Made by a program: the position numbers and the translations under genes. Source: Sapria himalayana (lineage: Eukaryota > Streptophyta > Magnoliopsida > Malpighiales > Rafflesiaceae). Taken from it: a stretch of DNA of 64,000 bases. Below are positions 1 to 11,617 of the stretch, piece after piece. The DNA is taken from NCBI GenBank assembly GCA_029783825.1, contig JAREIK010000379.1, forward strand, positions 163,340 through 227,339, read 5' to 3'. The notes beneath the pieces were generated by a model. The model did no database searches. It saw only the letters and a program-made list of their open reading frames with translations, and was not told where the DNA came from. The number at the start of each line of letters is the position of its first letter. Positions within the stretch are counted from its first letter, which is position 1.

Positions 1-414
1 TAATAACTATGTAATAGGGTATTGAGTATCACTACATTGTTTTCTTTAGAAAGTAATCGGAATATGAGAATTATAAGAGTAGGCTGTAGGATTATTTTGA
101 TTCTTGGAAAACTTTTATTCATTTTGAGCTAACTGCATTTGCTTTATTTTTTTATAATAAATTGGTAGTAATGTGTGATCAAGTTGTCCAATTCTCAATA
201 TACTTAGAGTTGGGATTGAAATTGACTCACGAGCTATTAGCTTAATTGGACTAAAGGAAGTTTTATTTTCAAATAAATTTCATTTTTTTCTAAATTTAAT
301 CTGTTTAATATTTGTTGATACATATAGTGACATGAAAGTGAAATCATTATAGTGTAAGCTAAAAAGGTTAGAAGTAGTTAATGCGTGATTTTATCTTTTA
401 GTTTGAGGTGCATG
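1..414. other. AT-rich DNA, no gene seen
   Basis: No open frame or recognisable element domain on either strand. The sequence is AT-rich and probably continues the diverged repeat that begins near 415. Confidence 0.6.
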
Positions 415-1500
415 TGGGACTTCATAAGCATAATGTTATTATCTTGTCTAGAATTGCAAAAGAATAGTCTTAATCAAAAAAAATAATATTAATATTTATC
501 AGTACTCTATCAATTATAGATGAATAATACATATTACCTTATTCAAAAAAGGTAATATTAACTAATAAAGATATATTTTATTATTATATATGTAATTTTA
601 TAATATCCCTGGGAGAGATTCTAAATAAAATAGTATTTTAAAACAAAATTGACAAGTAAATTAAATAATCTTTTTCCAATTATATAAGATCTGAATGGGC
701 ACGTGATTAGAAAAGGCAAAAGAAGATATTCTGTTGTTGAGAATTGAGATAACTTATAGTAAAATCATATCTTCCAAAAAATATTTCAAAATATTTTAAC
801 CAAAAAAAAGTATTATATCCATCTCAATAGAATATATATTCTTTATTACAATATCATTCTATTGAGGTATGTTACCACATGAAATTTAATATTTGATTTC
901 ATGATTAATATAATAAATATCGAAACTATAAGACATATACTCTAAGATATTATTATTATTAATGGAAATGAAGATGAAGATCATACTTATTGCATAATAT
1001 CCCTTTTAATATGATGTTTGAGAGAGATTAATATCTTGATAGTCTTATTGCTGAAAATTAAAGATGTTATAATTAATAAGTATTGAATTTGAGACCTTTC
1101 ATTTTTAGATGTAGATACTTGTCATCATATCAAATTTCAATATTTGCAAGTAATATAAGAGTTTATAAATGATCAATAATATTAATATTATTTTTGTTCA
1201 AATATATTTAATTTTAAAATTCTTATGAGATTTAATATGTTGTTATTATTATTAAAGATTTTTGTCTTTTTGTTAAATTAATTTATTATAATATTATGCA
1301 ATAGTCAAAAAATAAAAAAATAATCCTAGTTCTAAATTTAAAACTAAATAATTAAATGAAACATGTATAATTTTTAATAAATATAGTAAAATATCTTAAA
1401 TTATTCAAATTTTCAACTCTACTATGTTCTTAAATATATATATGTAAATTAAATTCTCTTTTTTGATAAATTTCACATTCTCAAGAGTTAATGTATTCAA
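415..1500 (+). repeat. Diverged direct repeat, copy 1
   Basis: This stretch aligns by eye with 1664-1914 continued at 2707-3200. Matching landmarks include the TACTCTAT block near 502 and 1760, the AATAAAATA block near 627 and 1875, and the CTCTACTATGTTCTTAAAT block near 1417 with its partner near 3138. It has no coding signal. It could be a tandem duplication or a pair of old long terminal repeats. Copy 1 lacks the MITE found in copy 2 and so preserves an empty insertion site (TTAAATAATC near 661). Confidence 0.5.
823..866. repeat. Short inverted repeat (hairpin)
   Basis: Arms CTCAATAGAAT (823-833) and ATTCTATTGAG (856-866) are perfect reverse complements around a 22-base loop. No gene or element end is attached to it, and in such AT-rich DNA it may be chance. 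Confidence 0.4.
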
Positions 1501-1663
1501 TACGTGTATATATGATGACTTTATATTGTAAGTCAAGTCAGATAAAATTATTTCTTAATTTGATGTTATAACTCAATACTTGTATAACTAAATAAAGTTA
1601 TATATGAAGATTCTTTCTTAATTTGATGTTCAAGTAGACTATCGAGGAGTAAAAAAAGTAATA

Positions 1664-3200
1664 GATCCAAATGTAACCATTGGACTTTTACTCTTCATAG
1701 ATGTGTAGTTGTTTAAGAGAATCTTCTCTAAAATGATAATATTAATATTCATAAATACTCTATTATTGTCATATGAATAATTCTTGTATTATTTTTATAT
1801 AATTGATTAACTAAAAAAAATATATTTTATTCTCATAGTTATTTTCTTGTAATGTCATGAGATATATATTGAATAAAATAAATATTTTTAAAGACTCTAA
1901 AAAAATAAGTTAAATAAGGGTATGTTTGATAAACTAAAAAAATTAAGTGCTGAAAAATAAATACTGAAAAAATTAAGTGTTAAATTTTATAAGTGTTGAA
2001 TTTATTTTGTAAAACTATTTGATAAATTGCTAACAATTGAATGCTGAAGATAAATATATTGTTTGATAACTATAATTATTGAATACTGAAAATTATGTAT
2101 TTTACATCTTTATTCTTATTATCATTGTATTACATATTATCCAAAGTAAATAGAGCTTCTAATGCTATTTTATTTTTCACTATAATTATTAATTATTATT
2201 CAAAATAAAATCACTAAAAATATATCTATAAATAAATCATAATAACTAAAAAAAGACATAAATATTATTTAAAAAATAACCAATGAGATCTAAACTTATT
2301 AAAACTATCCAAACTTGCAGTATAAAAATAAAAATTAATGAGTAACTAGTTGATTTATTATCTTCTAACTTAAATTAATCATGAAAGAGAGTTAGAGTTA
2401 GAGTTTGAGGTGGTGAAGAAAGAAGAATGAGAAGACAAATTTAAAAACTGAACTGTAGTGTAAATGAGAAAACAAAAAAGAAAAAAAAAAGGACAAAACG
2501 GTCACTTTAAAAAATTTTTGTGAAAAAATATCTCTATTCAAGGATAAGTATGTCTCTATCTACTTATTATTTTCAATGATTTTTCATTAAAATTTTTTAA
2601 TTAAGAGATCACTAAAATTTTTTATCAAACATATTAAAAATTTAAAACTATTAAAAATTTTATCTTTAATGATTTACAAAAATTCAATGATTTATCAAAC
2701 AGACTCTAATTTCTCTATAGAGTTCAAGATTTGAAATGACTTATAATTAGAATGAATATAAGAGGACATATAATTGATAACATTATCTTTTCAAAGATGA
2801 TTCGAAATATTTAATAGTAAAGAGGATTGTCTGAGTTATATTTATCATATACTTATTCATTCTTTTTGAAATTTCATTTAATCAGTTTTTTAGCACTTGA
2901 TGTCTGATATATGATTACATAATTTATACAGTAAGTCCAAAAATTATCAAACATATACTTCAATATATTATCACTCCAAGTGCTCTGTATATTTTTAATA
3001 AATTAATATTTATTTTTTATGAAATGTTGGAAAAATAAAAAAAAATTATAATTTGAATTGAAAAAATTTAATAAATAAAAGATATATATTCATCAATAAA
3101 TATGATAAATTTTCAAACTCTATCATGAGTTTCTTCTCTATTATGTTCCTAAATGTTAGTGTATCAAGTCAAATTAATTCTTATCTTGGGGGCATGATAA
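1664..3200 (+). repeat. Diverged direct repeat, copy 2, interrupted by a MITE
   Basis: Partner of 415-1500. Homology runs up to 1914, stops at the MITE at 1918-2706, and resumes right after it. Joining the flanks restores GTTAAATAATTTC, which lines up with TTAAATAATC in copy 1. Gross spacing between copies is about 1.25 kb. Confidence 0.5.
1918..2706. mobile_element. Harbinger/Tourist-like MITE with TAA target duplication
   Basis: The left end reads GGGTATGTTTGATAAA and the reverse complement of the right end reads GAGTCTGTTTGATAAA. TAA flanks both sides (1915-1917 and 2707-2709), which is typical of the PIF/Harbinger superfamily. The 789-bp body has no coding capacity. About 180 bp at the left end resembles the reverse complement of 6350-6532, the right end of the nearby Harbinger element, which suggests a family link. 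The empty site in copy 1 of the surrounding repeat supports these boundaries. Confidence 0.7.
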
Positions 3201-4009
3201 GAATCCTTGTCTTGTTTTCCTAATTGACAAGTCTCACTTTATTGAATAGTAAGATATATTTAATAATATTCAAGTATGTAGTGAGATATATGATCATATA
3301 ATTAAGTATATATAATTGATCATGTTTAGTTTCAAATAGAGTATTTCCCAAAGTCCTTTATTCTTTCAAATAAATATTAATAAAAAAAAATAAAGTTAGA
3401 GTTAAGTTATTTAAAAGTAACTTACAGCAAAAAAAAACAAGTGAGAAATAAAGTATAAAGTTGAATTTTATAATAACTAATAATTTTTAATGATTTGTCA
3501 TGATATTTATCATATTTTAAAAATAAGGAAAAAAAATAGTAAACAATAAGCGATTCTCAATGGTGTAACTTTTGACTGGAGATGATAACTTATTAGTTTA
3601 GAATGAAATATATGTTGTGAGAGTTATAGTATCTAGAGGAGGAAAAGTTTGTGCTAATACCTTAAAGATGATTTTTTATGTACCCACTTATATTAAGTGT
3701 CATAGTTGAGTAACTCTTTGAGGTAACCTAGATAATTTTGGTGGTAAGTCTATTTTTTTCAATACTCTATATTGTTATCATTAAAATATTGTCAATATCA
3801 CTTTCTAATATGTTTTCTTTTGATAATATGTGTACAATAGGAAGAATCCATTATGTTTGTATTTGAATAACAATATACTTTCCTCGATTGTTGCCAATTC
3901 TGGGTTGGCATCTTAAACACACACTGCACCAACATGTGATATACAATCCATTGCATACCAATATTTTGCACACTTAACGTAGTTACACACTACCCATCAA
4001 TGTTTAAAA
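3201..4009. other. AT-rich DNA, nothing recognised
   Basis: No long open frame, element domain or terminal repeat could be recognised on either strand. It may hold the missing 5' part of the Harbinger element whose transposase lies at 5095-6130. Confidence 0.5.
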
Positions 4010-4160
4010 AAACGTAAGAGCGCGCCCAAGGGCGAGGCATGCACAAAATACTTTGAGGCGCAAAAAAAAAATGCGATGTATTTGATAGGTGTACGCATTC
4101 TTCTGTGAGGTATATTGAGGCACGTTTAAAATGCGCCTTTCACGCCTCGAAGAATAAGGT
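4010..4160. mobile_element. GGCGC-word fragment, possible hAT end
   Basis: A GC-richer island with repeated GAGGCGC, GCGCGCCC and ATGCGCC words, similar in style to both ends of the non-autonomous hAT at 52320-54004. No clear terminal repeat pair or target duplication was found, so this is only a resemblance. Confidence 0.3.
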
Positions 4161-4309
4161 GTACGACTACGGGGGTGTCTTCAAAAAAATTAGAAAAAAA
4201 AAATAAGTTTTCGTAAAACCTAAATAGTGTTGATTGATTTTTTGGCGCTACTTGAAAATTTTGATGTCGAAGTTAATGTCGATACTCTCTGCTTGAAATT
4301 TTTGATTCC

Positions 4310-4445
4310 CTCGACACTATTCCATATAATTCGATGCTAATTTTTTCGGCACATCTCCATATAATTTGATGCTAGTTTTTTAAGCACTTCTATATAATCT
4401 GGTTTTTTTTGGCATTGCTCTGTATAATCCGATGCCGATGCCCAC
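4310..4445 (+). repeat. Degenerate tandem repeat, about 36-bp unit
   Basis: Three to four degenerate units share ATATAAT followed by GATGC, a T-run and GGCA or AGCAC. Unit length drifts from about 30 to 38 bp. No gene is associated. Confidence 0.45.
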
Positions 4446-5094
4446 GTCATATAATATTAATTTTTCATATACTGCTTCATAAGTATATTTTTAATTATAT
4501 ATATATAAAGATTTATATTTATAATTATACATAATTACATATAGTTATACATAGTAATAATATATATTTGTTGTAAATACTTATCCAGCTTAATATATAT
4601 AATTATATGTATTTTTTAACATATAATTATATATGTTAAAAAACTTTAATTATAGATATAATATATATAATTATAAATATTTATACATATAATTAATTAG
4701 TTATATATAGTTATACATAAATGAAGCAAATATTTATGAGCTAATGAATTCTGCTAAAGAGAAAATTTCATTTAATTGTAGGGGCATGGAGAGAAAATAT
4801 AATCCAATTTGAAGAAAATTGATGTAAGATAGACTCCGTAACTTTATTGATCTTTACATGCAGCATGTTATTATTTTAATTCTTAATTATGGTATGAAGA
4901 TAAGTTCTTAAATGTTGATGAGGTGAGGAAAAAATTATTTGAATGCATGGATCAGATGTTGGACTATCAAGAACGTTTAAAAGATGATATTTAGTTAGAC
5001 TCATTTGACCAAGTAATGGGTGAATTTGGGATTCGTATTGTAATTGATTATTTGTGAGCATTTCAAAAATAGAAAATAGTTAAAAAATAGTCAT

Positions 5095-6130
5095 TATATC
5101 AAAGTTAAAGAAAAAATGATGATATTTATTATGACTTTAAATCACAATGTGAGAAATTATGTAATAAAAAAGAAGATTCAACTATTCAACTCAAATCATA
5201 CATTATTATTTTCATGAATTACTAGAGGTAATGTTTCTCTTTGGAAGAGAAATGATTGTGCCTACTCTAGTTAATGAAGTAATAGAAAATCATCCCTTTC
5301 AACGATTAAGGGAAGTGTTCAAGGTAAATAAAATTATAAGTTTATTATTATTAGTGTTAATGTTATTATAATTATTATTATATTGATATTTTTTTTAATG
5401 AATAGGGTTGTGCAATTGGTGTACTTGACGGGATGTTTGTTAATACTGTGATACCATCTGACAAACAAGTCCCTTATAGAGGAAGAATAGAATGTTATCA
5501 AAATATTCTAGTAATATGTGACTTTAATATGATTTTTATATTTGTTTGGGCTGGATGAGAAGGTGTAGCACACGATTCAAGAGTTTTATTAAAGATTATG
5601 CATAATTCAGAAAATAATTTTTCAATACTTCCACCAGGAAAGTATCATTCTTTTCTTGTCGTTTTTGAAATAAATTCATAATTAATTTTAAAATTATTTT
5701 GTATATATATACATATTATCTTTGTGATGTTGCATACCCACATACTCGAGGGTTTATGGCATCTTACCTTAATCCTTGATATTGGTTGCCTAATTTTCAC
5801 AATGTTGTCCACCCTCGTATAAAAGAAGAGACATTTAATTATGCACATGTCAGATTGAAAAATGTTATTGAATAATTTTTTGGTGTTTTGAAAGCTTGTT
5901 TTCGAATCCTAAAGAGGATGACACCATATCCTTTTCAAGTTCAAAAAAATATTGTTATTACTTGCGTACCTATGTATAACTATATCTGAAAATTATGTAT
6001 TGCTGATATTTTTTTAGAGTAGGGTGAAAAAGATTATGGTGAAAATTCAGAAATACCTCAATAATCATGAAGGTCTACTACAAGTTTGAGAAAGAGCTGC
6101 ACAAGCCGATCAAATTTGCATGATTAATTT
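5095..6130 (+). pseudogene. PIF/Harbinger transposase (DDE_Tnp_4 type), decayed
   Basis: This is the transposase of a PIF/Harbinger DNA transposon, the nuclease that would cut out and reinsert the element. Reading across stops, the order is LNHNVRNYVIKKRF near 5135, NHPFQRLREVFK before 5320, an intron of about 85 bp (GT after the AAG near 5320, AG near 5405), then GVLDGMFVN with the first catalytic Asp near 5426, AHDSRVL with the second, and HVRLKNVIE followed by FFGVLK with the catalytic Glu. The D-D-E triad is therefore still visible. In-frame stops near 5555, 5780 and 5873 break the gene. The family is known to pair this gene with a MYB/SANT-like ORF, which could not be recognised here. 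Confidence 0.75.
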
Positions 6131-6349
6131 AAGAAATAAAATAGCAAATCAACTGGTTGAAAATTAATTTTTATTTTTTAATAAATATTTTTATGTTTTT
6201 TTTGGATTTTATTATATAATAATGAAAATATTTGTAATAAATTTGTTTTAAATAATAATTAACAATAGTACTGAAAAATCAAATTTTATTAGAAATTCTA
6301 TATAATTTGAATAATATGAACTACATTAATAATAAAGGTAAAAATATAA

Positions 6350-6532
6350 AAAATATCATTTTCAGCATTCAACATTTAAAGTTATCAAATAAAATTATTA
6401 TTTTCAGCATTCAATTTTTAGTAATTTATCAAACAGTTTTTTAATATAAATTCAATACTTATAATATTCAGTATTTAATTTTTCAGTACTTATTTTTCAG
6501 CACTTAATTTTTTTAGTTATTTAAATGGGCTC
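6350..6532 (-). repeat. Harbinger right terminal inverted repeat
   Basis: Its reverse complement begins GAGCCCATTTAAATAAC and then matches the left end of the MITE at 1918 for roughly 180 bp, including TTAAGTGCTGAAAAATAA. TTA follows at 6533-6535. It lies about 220 bp past the transposase relic and is most simply that element's 3' end. The matching left end was not found. Confidence 0.6.
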
Positions 6533-6599
6533 TTAATCTCTAATATTTAGCATTTTCAGCAATCCATGATAATTAAATCTTGACCTACTTAAAATTTTT

Positions 6600-6735
6600 A
6601 ATAAATTTTTACTTAAAATTTTAATCAGTCAGCTCCAAATATTTTTTTTTTATCATATACACTTAAAATTTTAAACTATTAAAAATTTTAATTTTAAGTG
6701 CGTTGAATTTTTTAAGTGCGTTATCAAACAGCACC
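6600..6735 (-). repeat. Second MITE-type terminus
   Basis: The segment ends TTATCAAACAGCACC followed by TAA (6736-6738). Its reverse complement shares TGTTTGATAA and the AAAATTTTTAATAGTTT block with the right end at 2706. Its left partner was not located, so it is either truncated or the outer end of a nested element. Confidence 0.45.
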
Positions 6736-7349
6736 TAACTTAGATTGGATTAACTTATATGTTAGGTATTTTTATCTATAAATTAATTAGACAAAAATTA
6801 AATGTTATAGCTTATAGCTAAAGGTGTCAATCAAGTCTTGCTTTGTTGGTACAATCTATTTTTGTGTAGCCCTGTTGAGTGATCATGTCATGTTAGGCAC
6901 GACACAATCTGGATCTTGTGTTGTGCTAGTACGACATGATATCAATATGACTAGGTTCGATACTACCTGTTTGATCCGTAGTTGGGCAAACCTGTGTCGT
7001 ATCATGTTAGGTCATGCTAGTTATGGGCAAGGCAACAAGCAGCCTAAATTGAATATGCACAATTAAAATATTTTAAAATTTTAATTTTATATTTATACAA
7101 AAATCAAAATATTATATATTTATATTGCATGATAAAAAAAATGAATTAAAATAAAATTAATTACTAAAAAAATTGTTTGAAATCCAAATAACCCAACTAA
7201 AAATCACAATTACTCAGATAAAAAAAATAATAAATAAACATAATATCAATATGATACATGACATAACACTAAGTATAATCAGTAGAAATCCAAAAACAAT
7301 TAAAATATCATATCATATAAAAAAATAATCTAAAATAGTATGAGTTATT

Positions 7350-8690
7350 AATTTGTCTCTTTTATGATAGTGAAGATGTAGATCATCATTTTCATATATG
7401 CATATGAAAGTATTGCTTGTAGTGATTTCAACAATTTTGTTCTTAATGTTTCATGGGCTATCATCCGTCAGCAAATTTTTTGTTTTATTCTGAATGTATA
7501 ACATTGAATATTTCTAGTCTTTCATACATATAAATGTCTTTATAATATATGACCATAGTTTAGATCTCCAATCTGAAATAATATTAGCTATCACAGAAAA
7601 AGTAAACTCCAATATTATGTAAGATACTGGAGGAGTCTATAGAATACATATCATTTTAGATAATAATGGATAATTCGATTAATATAATTTTAACCAATTT
7701 AAAATATCCAAATTAGTATTATCATCAAGTAAAAAAATAAAGTAGTAATTAAATCTAAATAATTAGATAACACACTCATATTTTATAGGTTTTTAAATCA
7801 TTTGTCCTTAGCTAATCAAATAGAAAAGTCATAATCTTTGAATATGGTGTTCATGTCTATACTAAGAGTTTCGCTATAATTATTATATCTAGTGTCATAA
7901 TATGTTAATATATTACTAATTTTTATAATATAAAATTTTTAATTTTATCTGTTTAGTTTATGCAAGTCAAAATATCTTAATATATTTTTTATTCATTTTA
8001 TCTTAATCCTATAATACGTACAGTAGTCAAAAAATAAAAAATTGGAATGAAAGATGATTTTCATCTCAATAATTATGATACTAAATGATGAGTATTCTTT
8101 ATACTTATTAAATATACTATTAATATTTTGTATGTATTCAAGTCCAATATAAGTAATTGGAGTGTACGCTAATAAATATAATTTTTTCGTGTCATAAAAA
8201 ATATTTAGGAAATTCTAAATTTCTTTTATTAAACTTTCATTTTAAATTTATATGGTGGTTGATGAAACATGTGAATGATATTTTATTGTGACTAGTTTAT
8301 ATATCAAATATCATGAATACTACTTCATTATATTTTTTAAATTTATTAATTATTAATTATTTTCTAACTTATAATATTTTATTATATCATTCATATTTAT
8401 GGGCATAGAATCCCATGTTAAATAGGCTAAAAGTATATTTGTATAATATTGACTACTTTAGGATCCTCTAAAAATCTAATCGAAAGACCCATAATCATAT
8501 TCAATTTGGTTATGCTTTCTTTCTTAAAATCTTTACGGTATATGAAAAGGATCATTAAAATTATACGCAATCTAACTTCAAAGATTTCAAAATTTAGTTA
8601 GATTTATCTAGAATCTAATATATCATATTTTTTAAAGCATTGATCAACATGTTTTTTAAGATAACAATGTCACATGTACAATCATATGTA
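7350..8690 (-). pseudogene. hAT transposase, heavily decayed (copy C)
   Basis: This is recognised by nucleotide similarity to the better preserved minus-strand transposase of copy A. The blocks near 7830-7935 and 8455-8520 line up with 35370-35475 and 36525-36590 in copy A. Stops and indels are too many to read any domain with confidence. No function remains. Confidence 0.5.
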
Positions 8691-8692
8691 TA

Positions 8693-8696
8693 TATA

Positions 8697-8733
<37 letters not shown>

Positions 8734-8734
8734 T
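8693..8734. repeat. TG/TA microsatellite
   Basis: A run of (TG)n passes directly into (TA)n inside hAT copy C. Confidence 0.9.
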
Positions 8735-9274
8735 ATGTCAATTCTTATTTGACATCTTTATAATTTATATTTTTTTATTATATTAAAGCGAGTTTATACT
8801 ATTGAAGCTTACTCAGTTTTAGTTTTTTAACGCAAATGAGTTTGTATCATGACTATTAAAAAATCTCAGTTTCAACCTTGAACTTTTTGGTCATCTTATC
8901 TATATTTATATCAAATTTATAATTATTAAACTCAATTTATCTTTTTTTTTAATTTATATTTCTAATTCTAAAATTTTTAATAAGAAAATATAAAAAACTA
9001 ATAAACAAATTTGTGTATCATAATTGTAACCACATAATTTTTTGAGTAGCAGCCCGTGCTCCACATTTATATTCTAATTTTTATCTTGTTTTTTCTTTAT
9101 CTAAACTTGCAAGGTTGGACCAATCGTCCGCATAAATACATAACAATGAAAAATTAAAATTCAAAATAAGCAGTATATTCAAAAGATGAGAGAATAGAGG
9201 AGGAGAATAGGAGAGAAGGGAATGAAATCCAATAATTTTTATTTTCAATTTATAAATTTTTTATGTTAAAATAA

Positions 9275-9307
<33 letters not shown>

Positions 9308-9317
9308 TTATTTATTT

Positions 9318-9384
<67 letters not shown>

Positions 9385-9390
9385 TTTGAA
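9275..9390. repeat. TG/TA microsatellite followed by ATTTTT repeats
   Basis: (TG)n then (TA)n (9275-9307) is followed by about 75 bp of 5- to 7-base units of the form TATTTTT. Confidence 0.9.
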
Positions 9391-9809
9391 AATTTTATTC
9401 GACTAGAAATCCTATAAATGTCATATGGAAAGTGACATATCAAGCCTGTCACTTTTCATGTCGGTGCTACTTACATGAAAACATAATAGCCATGAAAGTA
9501 TGTTCCACTACCTTTTTTTTTTTAATATATATTACCTGTGATTCATTAATATGTGACCCGTGCCCGGTTAGTGCCATGGATCTTTTGCCTTTGGTTTGTG
9601 CCTTGGGCGAGGTAGGCGAGTTATTCCTGGTCCCGTACGAGGAATAACTAGCCTCTGCTCTGCATGGTATGAGCCGTGCCTCTGGCCAGCATGACTTTGG
9701 TCCATACCCAATTCTGGATCGTGTTGTGGTGATTTAGACACAACTAATTTGGCTTGTGCCTCGTGTTACACACAGACCATCCAACTTACTTGACACTGCT
9801 ATTTATAGT

Positions 9810-10042
9810 TTGTTTATTATAATTTAGAATTTATTTATTTTTATTTATTTTATTTTTTCCCTTGATTACATTATGGATAAGAATATCTAACATGTTTGCT
9901 GCTCCAATTTGAATAGTTCTCATTTAAGAGTTTTCACTTTACATTATTTTCATTAATTTTTTTATTGGAGATTTAATATTTTACGACTTGAGTTTTTATA
10001 TGACACCAGAATCAAACTCTAGGTAGAGGAAAATCATAGTGC
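9810..10042. other. Unassigned AT-rich spacer
   Basis: DNA between hAT copy C and the GTGC-rich tract. No element end or coding signal was seen. Confidence 0.5.
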
Positions 10043-10370
10043 ATGCGTGCACACATGTGTAACATTGCATGTGTCTGCACTATAGGTGCACAAAAAACAA
10101 GTGCACAAACATGCACATCCATCACACGTCAATCATGTGCATTGGATGTGGATGTCCACTGCATCGATGTACACAGTGTACCAAATGTGCAATGGTGTGT
10201 CGTGCATGTGTGTGTGGTACGAGGTTAGTATAGCGTGTGAATCCTAGTGCACAATAGGTATGGTGTCGACGTGTGCAGTGAGTTAATAGAATGTTGGTTA
10301 AGTGTGTGCAGTATGTGTAGCGTGTATATTGACTTTGACGTACCACATATTCATATGTGGATAATGTCAA
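10043..10370 (+). repeat. Degenerate GTGC/TGTG-rich tract
   Basis: About 330 bp unusually rich in GTGCA, TGTGT and GTGTG words, with several ATG(T/C)GCAC-like near palindromes. It is far less AT-rich than its surroundings. The periodicity is irregular, so it is neither a clean microsatellite nor a clear minisatellite. It could be a piece of a retrotransposon LTR. The open frames across it on both strands reflect composition and lack protein-like character. Confidence 0.5.
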
Positions 10371-10567
10371 GATTTTGGTGATTGTTTATGGTCTTAATTA
10401 CATGAACTATTTGTAGTGAGCTAATAAAGTTCAAACATGTTTCTTTAGTCAAAGGATAATAGGCTATCTGACAACTTAATCACTCACCGATGAGATGAAA
10501 GAGAATGACCAAAGAATTACCAAAATTTGGAGAGGACTTATCTGATTAGTCTTTAACCCAAGACTAA

Positions 10568-10941
10568 GGCCCTGGTTTGTTTTTTGGGCTAAACATTAAA
10601 AATAATTTGATTTTAGTATTTAACTATTTGTTTTTCAAAAAATTTATGACTTGTTGAATTTTTTTTTAAAAAGGTTTGAATAGAAAAAATTAAAATTATT
10701 TTTCATCAAAATAAGAAAAAATTCATCATTATCTAATAAAGAGGAGAACTAATAACACTCATTATTATGGATGACATCTCGATCTAACTCATTTTTTTTT
10801 GATTTTATCCTGTTATCATTCTTATTTATTACTAAATATTAAAAAATAAACAACATAATACCTAATACTATTAAGTACATTTTAACATTAAACTTAAAAC
10901 TAAAATTTATTTAGCATTAATTAAAAAAAACAAATACTACC
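10568..10941. mobile_element. Tourist-like MITE with TAA target duplication
   Basis: The left end is GGCCCTGGTTTGTTTTTT and the reverse complement of the right end is GGTAGTATTTGTTTTTTTT. TAA flanks both sides (10565-10567 and 10942-10944). The 374-bp body has no coding capacity. Length, target duplication and ends fit a PIF/Harbinger-derived MITE. Confidence 0.7.
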
Positions 10942-10944
10942 TAA

Positions 10945-11273
10945 GATAGTTCTATCCCTAAAAGTTAGAGATTATCTATTTTCTATGTCTCAAACTCAAA
11001 ACTAAAGTATTTATTATTGCAATAAGATATGACATTCAATACAGACATACAAAATGAATATTTCCTAGATGATTAGGTATTTAATTATTATTTTTATCTA
11101 AATATTTTTAATTTAAAATTTATAATGGATTTGATGTGTTAGTATTTATGTAATCTCACATAGTTTTACTCCTTTATAAATAATAGGTGCTAGTTACAAG
11201 ATGCTCAGGTAATATAATTTTAAAATTTTTGTACATACTTAGTTGTTTGAAAATCATCAATTTGATTTCTCAT
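10945..11273. other. Unassigned AT-rich DNA
   Basis: No gene or element recognised between the MITE and the copia 5' LTR. Confidence 0.5.
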
Positions 11274-11604
11274 TGTTGAGTTTTCATTATTTTTCTATTA
11301 TTTTATTTATTTATTTTTGGTTGTTTGAGTATCTAATTTTTGATCTGTCTCAAATCACACCACACACGCACACACACACACATACATACTCACACACACA
11401 TACATAGACACACACACACACATACACACATTAGAGTTAGTTATTTGTATTATAAATTAATTTCATTTTAATAAAAATTTAAATTTTTTTTACTTATTTC
11501 TTTCTCTCTCTCTCTCTTTCTTTTTTTTCTCTCTCTCTTTCTTTCTCTCTCTCTCTCTCTCTTTCTCTCTCCTGTGTCATCTCTTTCTTGAAGCAACCCT
11601 AACA
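11274..11604 (+). repeat. Copia 5' LTR
   Basis: It begins TGTTGAGTTTTC and ends CCCTAACA. It shares with the 3' LTR the run ATTATTTTATTTATTTATT, then CAAATCACAC, a CA-rich microsatellite, a CT-rich tract and AAGCAACCCTAA near the end. CA repeats occupy 11356-11430 and CT repeats 11497-11572, which accounts for the length difference from the 3' LTR. Confidence 0.65.
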
Positions 11605-11617
11605 TGATATTAGAGTT
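11605..11617 (+). other. Copia primer-binding site (decayed)
   Basis: TGATATTAGAGTT sits immediately after the LTR. Plant copia elements normally carry TGGTATCAGAGC here, complementary to initiator methionine tRNA. The differences are mostly C-to-T or G-to-A changes. Confidence 0.6.

Larger units (their letters stand above)
6819..9801 (-). mobile_element. hAT transposon copy C (TAGAGGTGTCAA family)
   Basis: The ends are TAAAGGTGTCAATCAAG at 6819 and, reverse-complemented, TAGCAGTGTCAAGTAAG at 9801. They match the termini of the other copies of this family (34140-37349, 50088-55397, 26540). The flanking octamers CTTATAGC (6811-6818) and TTTATAGT (9802-9809) differ only by two C-to-T changes and are read as an aged 8-bp target duplication. 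Both terminal regions are GC-rich with many GTC and CATG words. A heavily mutated transposase lies on the minus strand between about 7350 and 8690. Confidence 0.75.

Noticed and set aside
6824..7066. Plus-strand open frame of 80 codons
   Set aside because: It covers the GC-rich terminal region of hAT copy C, which is non-coding in the other copies.
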